In this document: piece by piece, positions 1-6,589 of the stretch
Numbering within the stretch: the first letter of the stretch is position 1
Layout of the letters: each line of letters opens with the position of its first letter
NCBI GenBank assembly: GCA_041628225.1
Contig: JBFKPQ010000096.1
Location: 1 to 8,344, forward strand
Length of the DNA: 8,344 bases
Reading direction: 5' to 3'
Source of the DNA: JBFKPQ01 sp041628225
GTDB taxonomy: Bacteria; Actinomycetota; Acidimicrobiia; Spongiisociales; JAENVV01
The notes under the pieces: generated by a model
The model's input: the letters and a program-made list of their open reading frames with translations, nothing else
The model's database searches: none
What the model was told of the DNA's origin: nothing
Translations under genes and position numbers: made by a program

Positions 1-1
1 C

Positions 2-313
2 GCCCAGGTCCATGAACTCGGAGCCTATGACGATGAGTTGCTCACGTACCGATGGCGCTCTTCCGACCCGCGTGTCGACGCGCTCCAGGCCGAACTGGCC
101 GAGATGGTCGCGGCCGCAGCCGACGCGGGCGACGACGATCGCCTCGGGCTCCTGGAGCGGATGTGGGCTGCGACGTTGGAGGCCGCCGGTCTCCCCTACC
201 GCTCGCTGGGGATCGATGCTGGTTCGTTGGAGGGGAGGCCACGGCTCACCGAGCCATGGTTCTGCTGAAGCGAGCCCACCGGGCGCCAGGTTGGCGCTCT
301 TCAACCGAACTAA
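2..313 (+). CDS. C-terminal part of a probable radical SAM selenoprotein (CUAEP/CCAEP-tail-like), 5' end outside window, in-frame TGA at 266-268 read as Sec
   Basis: The frame is open from base 2 and encodes 88 residues of a helical, Ala/Asp/Glu-rich C-terminal segment ending TEPWFC before TGA 266-268. A conventional gene call would stop there. If the TGA is selenocysteine, the frame goes on as U-S-E-P-T-G-R-Q and ends at TAA 311-313, giving 103 visible residues. The Cys-Sec-x-Glu-Pro tail resembles the one that names a radical SAM family I recall as CUAEP/CCAEP-tail (seleno)protein. That match is from memory and unchecked. The catalytic domain with its CxxxCxxC cluster motif would lie upstream, outside the window, so the enzyme class rests on the tail only. 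A SECIS-like hairpin follows at the expected distance. The gene converges on plsB and the two stop codons overlap. Alternative: an ordinary protein ending at Cys88, with the downstream match due to chance. I am fairly sure this is a real gene and moderately sure of the recoding. Confidence 0.7.
266..268 (+). other. Candidate UGA selenocysteine codon
   Basis: This in-frame TGA follows a TGC Cys codon and precedes AGC-GAG-CCC, giving Cys-Sec-Ser-Glu-Pro. The downstream frame has 14 further sense codons before a TAA. Sec next to Cys is typical of redox-active selenoprotein tails. Insertion would need selA, selB, selC and selD elsewhere in the genome, none of which is in this window. Confidence 0.6.
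269..301 (+). promoter_or_regulatory. SECIS-like stem-loop just after the TGA
   Basis: After a 12-nt spacer (269-280), bases 281-287 pair with 293-299: seven pairs including one G-U (282 with 298). They enclose the loop AGGTT (288-292), whose outer A and T could also pair. Known bacterial SECIS hairpins sit immediately 3' of the UGA with a G among the first two loop bases. In E. coli fdhF the spacer is about 11 nt and the loop begins AGGU. Here the loop G is 21 nt after the UGA. The canonical bulged U of the E. coli stem is not seen. The same hairpin could be a weak terminator, but the bases after it form no real T-tract, which favours the SECIS reading. Confidence 0.55.
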
Positions 314-2613
314 GTCCCTTTCAACCGGCTGATGCGGTTGAGAGAGGCGAGAGCCGATCGGAGCTCCTCGGCCCATGCAGTTCGGTGCAGATCGAGGTCG
401 GCGCCGAGTCGATCGGATCCGAGCAGGCCCCGGTTCTCGGCGAGTTCGGTGGCGGCCTTGAAGAAGGCTTGCGACACCGACTCGGCGGCTGCGATCTGGC
501 CGGCCGCCAGGTACGCTCGGCCACGCGTCAGCGCCCGGGAGATGAGGTCTGAGGCATCGAGGTCCGGTGGTGAGTCGACGAGTTCGTCGGCGACCACCAG
601 ATAGGCCTCCACAAACGGTCGGAGTACCCAAGGCGCCGTGAGCGGCCGCATCGTGGTGAGGACCTCACGTGCCTTGCCGTCTGCCACGGTGGCCTCCCAG
701 GCGCGGTCGTGCAGGCTGAGTTCCCGCTCGACCTCCGCACGGAACTCCTGCTTGGGAGCGAAGAAGAACTCGAACTTGAAGAGATCGCGCAGCTCCATGA
801 CGTGATCCCAAAATGCGGTGGTCGGGTCATCCGAAGCGTCCGACGCGGCGTCCAACGCCAATTGCGCGATGGCGCCGGTGACGAAGAAGTGGATGATGAC
901 GTTGCGGTAGTAGGCCGCCGCCAGGTGCTGGTCTTCGCCGATGCGATAGCGGGCGGGATCGCCGGCAAAACGAGTGACGATGTCGTGTTCGACGAGGCGA
1001 TCGAGAACTTCTCGGACCTGATCGACCCCGTCGAGGCGGACCTTTTCGGTGATGGGGAACCGGCGCCGGTAGACATAGGTGGTGAGTTCTCGGAGTTCGT
1101 CGATGATCTCCGAAACCGTGAGGGCTTCCGTCGGGCGGCTCAGGAGGGCCAGCGACACGGCGGACGTCGGCGTGATCGGTGTCACCCGACCGATGTGCAC
1201 CATGGCGTCGAAGGCCAGCTTGCGGAGTGCGATGGAATGCTCGTCGGCGTCGTGATCGAGAGGCAGTGCCTTGGCCATCGAGATGGGCTCACCGAATCGG
1301 ATGTGGATGTTGCCGTAGCGTCGGCGGAGCGACCGAATCGCCTTCAGCAGCCAGGTGAAGCTCTCGCTTTCCTTGGCCTCGCCGCGTTGTTCCCGTGCAT
1401 AATCGGCCACATCTTGGATCTGGTCGTAGGCGATCGAAATCGGTAGCAGCATGACGTCGTCCGCCTTGCCGCGGCGCAGCGAGTCGGCGACGTAACTGAG
1501 CATCCCGAACTTGGGTGGGAGGAGTTTCCCCGACCGACTCCGTCCTCCTTCGAGGTACCACTCGAGGGGGAAGCGCTTCTCGACGAGGAAGTCGATGTAG
1601 GACCGAAGGGTGTACTTGTAGACCGGTTTGTCCTTGAACGAACGGCGGATGAAGAACACGCCGGTGCGGCGCAGCAATGGCCCGATCGGAAAGAAGTTCA
1701 GGTTGATGCCACCGGCCGTGTGATTGGGCGGGAGGTTGTTCTCCCACAGCATGTACTGCAGGACGAGTCGGTCGAGCTGACTGCGGTGTGAAGGGACGAA
1801 GACCAGCGGATGGTCTTGCCCGAGTGCGTAGAGATCGTGGAGCCGCCGGCGGTTGTAGTTGAGCGATCCATATCCCTGGTGGTACAGCCAGTGAATGCCG
1901 TTGGCGAGGATGTCGATGACGAAGGGGGAGTGGGTTGCGGCGATTTCGCGCAGGTTCCGACCCGCTTCCCGGTGTACCGACTCGTAGGAGCGTCCAACCT
2001 CGTCGGCGAGGCGAGCGACCCCGTCCTTGAACTCACCGCTGTGCAGGATCTCTTCGTGGAGAAACCGCGGCACTTTGTACCGGTTGCCACGCATTGCCCG
2101 TTCGGCTCGTTCGAGCGCCAACCACGCTCGCCGGGCGACGAAGTCGCGCAATGCGGTGGTCTCGGTCGACGCGCGCCAGGCGGTGCGGAGTTCGTCGGCG
2201 CCGGCCGGTTCGCCGAGCACGATGCTGCAGCGATCGGGCGATACCGCCAGGATGGCCCGCTGCCGCAAGGCGTCGGGGTCGCGCGGGTCGCCGAGCTTGA
2301 GGAGGTCGACGAGGCGGACGGTCCGCGTGCCATCGCGTTCTGGCGCCTGCCACATGACCCGGACTGGCAGCACCAGCGGGTCGTCGCCTCGACCCAGCCT
2401 GACCTCCAGCCGGGGGTCTTGGCGGACGAGCCGGCGGCGACGCCGCGACGGGGGAATGCGCATGGTCTCGTACGGCCCCGTTGCCGTCCGTTCGACCCAG
2501 TCGACGATCAGCTGGTATTCGACCTTCGAAGACGCGTCGATGAGCACGACCGTCGGCCGATCGTCGGATCCCGGCCAAGCCGGTTCGTCCGGCAGCGGTG
2601 TCTTGGTCATCAC
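310..2613 (-). CDS. plsB: Glycerol-3-phosphate 1-O-acyltransferase PlsB
   Basis: This membrane-associated enzyme acylates sn-glycerol-3-phosphate at position 1, the first step of phospholipid and triacylglycerol synthesis. All four acyltransferase blocks of the PlsB family are visible: HX4D as HRSQLD (His276, Asp281), GVFFIRRSF (318-326), the glycerol-phosphate-binding EGGRSRSGK (355-363), and LPISIAYD (390-397). The length of 767 residues fits the long PlsB type (E. coli about 807 residues; mycobacterial PlsB2 is similar) and not the short PlsY or PlsC types. The N-terminal domain of about 270 residues and the long C-terminal region after residue 400 are also typical. The start is either GTG at 2613 or ATG at 2610. 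They are adjacent and no Shine-Dalgarno sequence is obvious, so translation may be coupled to tag, whose TAG lies 9-12 bp upstream. The TAG stop (312-310) overlaps the TAA of the converging selenoprotein frame. Identification is secure. Confidence 0.95.
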   Translation of the reverse strand: MMTKTPLPDEPAWPGSDDRPTVVLIDASSKVEYQLIVDWVERTATGPYETMRIPPSRRRRRLVRQDPRLEVRLGRGDDPLVLPVRVMWQAPERDGTRTVRLVDLLKLGDPRDPDALRQRAILAVSPDRCSIVLGEPAGADELRTAWRASTETTALRDFVARRAWLALERAERAMRGNRYKVPRFLHEEILHSGEFKDGVARLADEVGRSYESVHREAGRNLREIAATHSPFVIDILANGIHWLYHQGYGSLNYNRRRLHDLYALGQDHPLVFVPSHRSQLDRLVLQYMLWENNLPPNHTAGGINLNFFPIGPLLRRTGVFFIRRSFKDKPVYKYTLRSYIDFLVEKRFPLEWYLEGGRSRSGKLLPPKFGMLSYVADSLRRGKADDVMLLPISIAYDQIQDVADYAREQRGEAKESESFTWLLKAIRSLRRRYGNIHIRFGEPISMAKALPLDHDADEHSIALRKLAFDAMVHIGRVTPITPTSAVSLALLSRPTEALTVSEIIDELRELTTYVYRRRFPITEKVRLDGVDQVREVLDRLVEHDIVTRFAGDPARYRIGEDQHLAAAYYRNVIIHFFVTGAIAQLALDAASDASDDPTTAFWDHVMELRDLFKFEFFFAPKQEFRAEVERELSLHDRAWEATVADGKAREVLTTMRPLTAPWVLRPFVEAYLVVADELVDSPPDLDASDLISRALTRGRAYLAAGQIAAAESVSQAFFKAATELAENRGLLGSDRLGADLDLHRTAWAEELRSALASLNRISRLKGT

Positions 2614-2622
2614 GCGCCGATT

Positions 2623-3216
2623 CTATGACGGGACGCCGTCGGCCGCTGAAGAGCGAAAGCAGGTCGCCGTGTGGTCGTCGACGACACCGACGGCCTGCAG
2701 GTATGCGTACATGATCGTCGGGCCGACGAACCGGAACCCGCGCCGCTTCAGATCGCGGCTGATCGCTTGCGACAGCTCGGTCTGGGCGGGGATGTCCTCC
2801 ACGGTCGCCGGTCGGTGCACCAGGGGTGTGCCGTCGACCCAACCCCACAACCAGGTGGCGTAACTCCCGTGTTCGGCCGCCAGTTGCAGGAAGCATGCCG
2901 CATTCGAGATGGCGGATCGGATCTTCTGCTCATGCCGGATGACGCCGGGGTCGGCGACAATCCGCGCGACGTCATCTTCGCCGTAGGAGGCGACGACCGA
3001 CGGATCGAAGTCGGCGAAGGCCGCTCGGTATCCGTCACGCCGCCCTAGAACGGTCCGCCAGCTGAGTCCGGCTTGAGCTCCCTCGAGGACGAGAAACTCG
3101 AACAGCACGCGATCGTCATAGACGGGCCGGCCCCATTCGTCGTCGTGGTACGCGATGTACAGGGCGTCATCGGGCGGAACCCAGGCGCACCGTTCAGGCT
3201 TCGTTCCAGAGTTCAC
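2623..3216 (-). CDS. tag: DNA-3-methyladenine glycosylase I (Tag)
   Basis: This cytoplasmic base-excision repair enzyme removes 3-methyladenine from alkylated DNA. The 197-residue product matches the family length (E. coli Tag 187). The signature RCAWV...YIAYHDDEWGRP is present, as is LEGAQAGLSW. By alignment with remembered E. coli Tag, the zinc ligands are Cys10, His24, His182 and Cys186, and the base-pocket residues are Tyr23, Glu45 and Trp53. I chose the GTG at 3216-3214: it has a GGAGG six bases upstream (3227-3223) and gives a normal N-terminus. The frame is open further upstream to 3306, but that extension runs through repeated ABC-gene sequence in the wrong frame and is not Tag-like. 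The start and ribosome binding site lie inside copy A of a 107-bp repeat, so tag probably once overlapped the 3' end of ABC gene 2 directly. It is followed within 12 bp by plsB. Confidence is high for function and good for the start. Confidence 0.95.
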   Translation of the reverse strand: MNSGTKPERCAWVPPDDALYIAYHDDEWGRPVYDDRVLFEFLVLEGAQAGLSWRTVLGRRDGYRAAFADFDPSVVASYGEDDVARIVADPGVIRHEQKIRSAISNAACFLQLAAEHGSYATWLWGWVDGTPLVHRPATVEDIPAQTELSQAISRDLKRRGFRFVGPTIMYAYLQAVGVVDDHTATCFRSSAADGVPS

Positions 3217-3300
3217 GGAAGGCCTCCGACGTTTCGAGCAGTTCGGCCAGCGTACCCGTCGCGGCCACCGACCCTTCGTGCATGACGATGATCTTGTCGG
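3194..3300 (-). repeat. Direct repeat copy A: duplicated 3' end of ABC gene 2 with ribosome binding site and start for tag
   Basis: This 107-bp segment matches 4847-4953 at 106 of 107 positions. The only difference is at 3257 (C here, G at 4910), a synonymous Thr codon change in the ABC frame. It encodes the last 34 residues of ABC protein 2 (from DKIIVMHEG to LWNEA) plus TGA, but the transporter frame is cut off upstream, so here it is a gene fragment. Its working role is to supply the GGAGG and GTG start of tag. The match begins within a codon and ends exactly on the last base of the stop. Confidence 0.95.
3223..3227 (-). promoter_or_regulatory. Ribosome binding site for tag (GGAGG)
   Basis: A GGAGG lies six bases before the GTG at 3216. 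It sits within the duplicated ABC-gene tail, showing that tag translation originally started inside the upstream coding region. It decides the tag start. Confidence 0.75.
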
Positions 3301-3306
3301 TCGCAC

Positions 3307-4869
3307 TTATGGAACCCGTCGGTATACCACCCAGCCACCCGGTTCGGCATCGATTCTGAACTCGGTGTTGATGTGATCCATGACGACCGGGTAGGCCAAC
3401 TCGAACGCAAGGTCGTCGCGGCCGCCCAATGGGCCGCGTCGAACGACGATCCACTCGATGTGATGTTGCTCGATGGCCGCGACTGCCGATTCCTGCTCTT
3501 CGTCGGAGGGAACCCAACCGAAGAACGTCGTGTGGAGCGGCGATTCCAAGCCGAGCTGTGCGTAGACGCCAGGGAGGTCCGGCACCGCAAAGAGCGTCTG
3601 GCCGGGTCGAATCTGACCTCGAAGGTATTCCACGGTGTCGATGTGAGTGGCTTCCGACAAGCTGACCGTCAGTTCGGTCCCGTTGACGACCCGGTTCGCC
3701 GTGGGGCGGTTCCCGAGTAGATAACCTGGGTGATATGGTCCCATGATTTGGATGGCCACAACGACAGCGAGCGCCACCGAGGACCATGCAGTTGCCTTAC
3801 GGACGAGTTCTTGGCGCTCCAGTGATTGGGTCAGGGCGGCCACGATGAGGACAGCCGGAAAGATCGCCTCCGCGAGGTGAGCTGGATCGGCACGAGAGTA
3901 CGCGTGGTGTATGTACGGCAACCCAACGGCGGTTGCGCCTAGCAGCGCTTGCCGCGCCGCATCTGGCGAACCGCGTAGGGTCGCTACCCCTGCGATGAGA
4001 TATACGACGGGTAGCGCAAGGAAGGCAGTTCCGAGCACAACCCAAGCGACCGTAGCGGGAGACTGCCACGGCAGAGGCAGTGGAAGCGAAATGTTGGTCG
4101 GTCCTCGGGCGATAGTGTCCCCGATCCAGCCTGCGAACGCCGACGGATAATCGCTTACGACCAACAAGACCATTACGAAGGGAACGAAGCCAACCGCGAG
4201 GCCCACCGAATACGGCTTGAGCATGCGCCGGAACGGGACTCGACCAGTCGCTCCAAGGATTGCGACAAGGACTGCCGCGGAAACGCCGGCGTATAAACCG
4301 TGATTGAAGCCGATCATCAAAGCCAAGCCGACGGCCGCTCCGTGCGACGCAAATGCACCCGACGAGCGCTTATCTGCGGCGATCGTGGCGGCAGTTGTTG
4401 TTCCGACGAGGGCCAGGTGATCGAATGCTCGATACCAGGGGACGAACGCAATCACGACGACTCCCAGCCAGGAGAGGGCGAGCCAGCGCGATGATACGTA
4501 GCGTTTGAGGAGCCAGGACGACAATGCCAGCGCTGTACCGAGGGCGATGTACGCCACAACCCGGTGCACCATGTGTCCGTCCTCGGCTCCAGGAAGCCAC
4601 CCACCGAGCAGGTATCGGCCGGGCGCGTATGCCTGAAAATCCCGCTGAGGGAACGCTCCTGAGCCCAGGAAGCGGATCCCGTACCACAGGAAGCCTTCGT
4701 CGGCGTAGTTGAAACCCTTCCGACCCTCAAACAGGAACAGGAGCCATGCGGCCACCCCTCCCGTCAAGCCGGCTATTGCTACATCCCTGGTACCCGACCC
4801 CGATCCCTTCGCTTCGTCAGGATACAAGAGGGCCGAACTCTGGCCCTCAGGCTTCGTTCCAGAGTTCAC
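3307..4869 (-). CDS. Multi-spanning membrane protein, probable GT-C-fold glycosyltransferase (family uncertain)
   Basis: The 520-residue product has a short polar N-terminus and then about eight to ten hydrophobic spans between residues 28 and 378. A soluble C-terminal domain of about 130 residues ends in VVYRRVP. After the first span comes Asp57-Glu58-Gly59, then QRDF (75-78) and YAPGRY (81-86). This is the pattern of an acidic catalytic pair in the first outer loop, seen in GT-C enzymes that use polyprenyl-phosphate sugars. HHAYSRADPAHL (321-332) is a second motif I associate with such proteins. Substrate and acceptor cannot be told. The GTG start at 4869 lies in copy B of the repeat with GGAGG six bases upstream, so residues 1-8 (MNSGTKPE) are identical to those of Tag. 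An internal TTG (codon 15) is a possible but poorly supported alternative start. The gene fills the space between the two repeat copies, and its GC looks somewhat lower than its neighbours, suggesting later arrival. Confidence 0.75.
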   Translation of the reverse strand: MNSGTKPEGQSSALLYPDEAKGSGSGTRDVAIAGLTGGVAAWLLFLFEGRKGFNYADEGFLWYGIRFLGSGAFPQRDFQAYAPGRYLLGGWLPGAEDGHMVHRVVAYIALGTALALSSWLLKRYVSSRWLALSWLGVVVIAFVPWYRAFDHLALVGTTTAATIAADKRSSGAFASHGAAVGLALMIGFNHGLYAGVSAAVLVAILGATGRVPFRRMLKPYSVGLAVGFVPFVMVLLVVSDYPSAFAGWIGDTIARGPTNISLPLPLPWQSPATVAWVVLGTAFLALPVVYLIAGVATLRGSPDAARQALLGATAVGLPYIHHAYSRADPAHLAEAIFPAVLIVAALTQSLERQELVRKATAWSSVALAVVVAIQIMGPYHPGYLLGNRPTANRVVNGTELTVSLSEATHIDTVEYLRGQIRPGQTLFAVPDLPGVYAQLGLESPLHTTFFGWVPSDEEQESAVAAIEQHHIEWIVVRRGPLGGRDDLAFELAYPVVMDHINTEFRIDAEPGGWVVYRRVP

Positions 4870-4953
4870 GGAAGGCCTCCGACGTTTCGAGCAGTTCGGC
4901 CAGCGTACCGGTCGCGGCCACCGACCCTTCGTGCATGACGATGATCTTGTCGG
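4847..4953 (-). repeat. Direct repeat copy B: genuine 3' end of ABC gene 2
   Basis: This copy is continuous with the complete ABC gene 2 and is therefore probably the original coding tail. It overlaps the first 23 bases of the membrane-protein gene, giving it a GGAGG and GTG start in a different reading frame. The distance to copy A is 1653 bp. Bases 3301-4846 between the copies hold essentially only the membrane-protein gene. I see no transposase, integrase or terminal inverted repeats there. Confidence 0.95.
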
Positions 4954-6589
4954 CCCGAGTCAGGGCGGCGCGGCGGTGGGAGACGACGAGACACGTCGAC
5001 CGGCGCGTGGCGAAGAGATTCTCCCAGAGGAGCTGTTCGGTGCGCACGTCCAGGGCGCTCGACAGGTCGTCGAACACCAGGAGTTCGGCGTCGGTGACGA
5101 ACATCCGCGCCGCGGCCGACCGCTGGACTTGTCCGCCGGAGAGCTTGACCCCGCGTGTGCCGACGAGGGTCATCATCCCTCTTTCGAGGGAAGCGAGATC
5201 AGGACGCATGACGGCGAGGTCGATCGCGTCGTCGAGTTCGTGGATGGCGACCGTCTGGCCGAGCGTGATGTTCTGCTGGAGGGTTTCCGAGAACAGGCGC
5301 GGGACCTGCGCCGTGTAGGCGGATCGGGGAGGGACGAAGAAGGTGGCCGGGTCCGTGACCGCCACGTCGTTCCAGCGGACCGTGCCGTCGGCAGGAACCA
5401 GACCCAACAGGCTGCGGACGACGGTCGTCTTTCCCGAACCGATCCGTCCGGTGATCACGACGAACTCGCCGGCATCGACGACGAACGCGACGTCGCGGAT
5501 ACCGGCGGTCTCGTCGAACCGGTAGGTCAGGCCCTCGACGGTGAGCCTGCGCAGTGCTTCGACCGACGAGCCGTCATGGCTCTTGACCTCGGGGAGCGCT
5601 CCTCGCAGGGAGAGGGGAGCGCGGTCGAGTACGTCTTCGGCCTCTCCGTCGACGGTCAGGTCCGTCAACCGTCCCAGCGAGACACCAGCTCGGCGATGTT
5701 GGGCGATCATGTCGCCGAGGAATGCCATCCAGCTCGTCATCCGCGGAAGGAACAGCAGAAACAGGGTGAGGTCGCCGACGCTCAGGGCGCCGGACGGCAG
5801 ATCGGTGGCGGTCATGAGCAGGACGATCCCGATGGCCACGTTGGCCATGTTGACGTTGACGGAACGAAGGAGCTCCGTGAGGAGGCTGTCGCGCAACGCA
5901 GCCTTGCGACGGGTTTCGTTGAGTTGCTCGAACCGCTCGATGACCGTGGGCTCCTTGCCGGCCACCTTCACGGCCTGCACCGCCGTGAACGTCTCTCCGA
6001 CGAACATCGTGACCCGTTCGGTGGCGAGGCGGCGAGCCCGCCGCAGGGTTCGAATGGTGGGCGTCATCGAACGCGTGAAGATCACGGTGGCGAGCAGGGG
6101 GCCGAGCAAGGCGAGGGCGATGGAGGCGTCGACCGAGAACAGAATGCTGTAGGCGACGATCATGAACGACCCGACCCCGCCGAAGTCGATCCAGTTCTCC
6201 GCGTATCTGACGAGTTCGTTGGCATCGTCCCGGAAGGTCGATACGGCAGCACCGGGCGACACCGGAAGCGCACGCGATCCGGGCGCGGTCATGAGCCAGC
6301 CCAGAACGTTGCGTCGGATGATGAGCTCCAGTTGGTGCCAGAGCGTCGCCCAGGCGAAGAACCCGGATTCGAACACGGCGAGGCGTCCCACCATCAGGGC
6401 CGCCAGACCGGCGACCAGCCCCCAGATCGAACGCGCCGGAGCTCCGTCTGCGAGGCGGTCGAAGACACCAGCAATGAGGAGCCCGTAGGCAAGTGGCACG
6501 GCGTGGAACGTCGACCACGACAGGCTGGTGGCTACGAAGAGGGCCGGGCGGTAGCGAGCCAGGCGGACGATCGCTCGCATCGGGTTCAT
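4847..6589 (-). CDS. ABC exporter half-transporter 2 (TMD-NBD fusion, degenerate catalytic site)
   Basis: This 580-residue protein has an exporter-type transmembrane domain (about 1-300) fused to a nucleotide-binding domain (about 345-580). In the latter, Walker A is GRIGSGKTT (381-389), the Q-loop is Gln428, and an X-loop-like VGTRG precedes a canonical LSGGQ (483-487). Walker B is LLVFDD (503-508), the D-loop SSALD follows, and the switch is His538. The residue after the Walker B aspartate is Asp508 where active ATPases carry Glu, so its own Walker site should hydrolyse ATP poorly. It overlaps ABC gene 1 by the 4-bp ATGA and has GGAG five bases before its ATG. It should form a heterodimer with that product in the cytoplasmic membrane. 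The substrate is unknown: drug, lipid or peptide are all possible. Its 3' end is duplicated downstream (3194-3300). The family call is secure. Confidence 0.93.
   Translation of the reverse strand: MNPMRAIVRLARYRPALFVATSLSWSTFHAVPLAYGLLIAGVFDRLADGAPARSIWGLVAGLAALMVGRLAVFESGFFAWATLWHQLELIIRRNVLGWLMTAPGSRALPVSPGAAVSTFRDDANELVRYAENWIDFGGVGSFMIVAYSILFSVDASIALALLGPLLATVIFTRSMTPTIRTLRRARRLATERVTMFVGETFTAVQAVKVAGKEPTVIERFEQLNETRRKAALRDSLLTELLRSVNVNMANVAIGIVLLMTATDLPSGALSVGDLTLFLLFLPRMTSWMAFLGDMIAQHRRAGVSLGRLTDLTVDGEAEDVLDRAPLSLRGALPEVKSHDGSSVEALRRLTVEGLTYRFDETAGIRDVAFVVDAGEFVVITGRIGSGKTTVVRSLLGLVPADGTVRWNDVAVTDPATFFVPPRSAYTAQVPRLFSETLQQNITLGQTVAIHELDDAIDLAVMRPDLASLERGMMTLVGTRGVKLSGGQVQRSAAARMFVTDAELLVFDDLSSALDVRTEQLLWENLFATRRSTCLVVSHRRAALTRADKIIVMHEGSVAATGTLAELLETSEAFRELWNEA
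4876..4880 (-). promoter_or_regulatory. Ribosome binding site for the membrane-protein gene (GGAGG)
   Basis: This GGAGG lies six bases before the GTG at 4869 and is identical to the site used by tag in copy A. It supports the GTG start over internal alternatives and implies translational coupling with the end of ABC gene 2. Confidence 0.65.

Noticed and set aside
281..299. Hairpin as a rho-independent terminator
   Set aside because: It is followed by CTTCAACC on the plus strand and lacks a T-tract on either strand. The SECIS reading fits its position after the TGA better, though a terminator role is not excluded.
12..332. Plus-strand open frame overlapping the selenoprotein candidate in another frame
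   Set aside because: Its translation is Arg/Ser/Pro-rich with no protein-like character, and it overlaps the better-supported frame starting at base 2.
3217..3306. Upstream extension of tag to a start at 3306
   Set aside because: The extra 30 residues come from the ABC-gene repeat read in another frame and are unlike any Tag N-terminus. GTG 3216 has a good ribosome binding site.
3194..3787. Minus-strand frame ending in the ABC protein 2 tail, as a possible second transporter gene
   Set aside because: Only the last 34 codons match the transporter. The rest is the membrane-protein gene read out of frame, with no ABC motifs.
4830..4846. Inverted repeat GGGCC/GGCCC at the edge of the inserted segment, as a transposon end
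   Set aside because: The arms are only five bases and no matching sequence is found at the other edge (3301 onward). There is no transposase gene.
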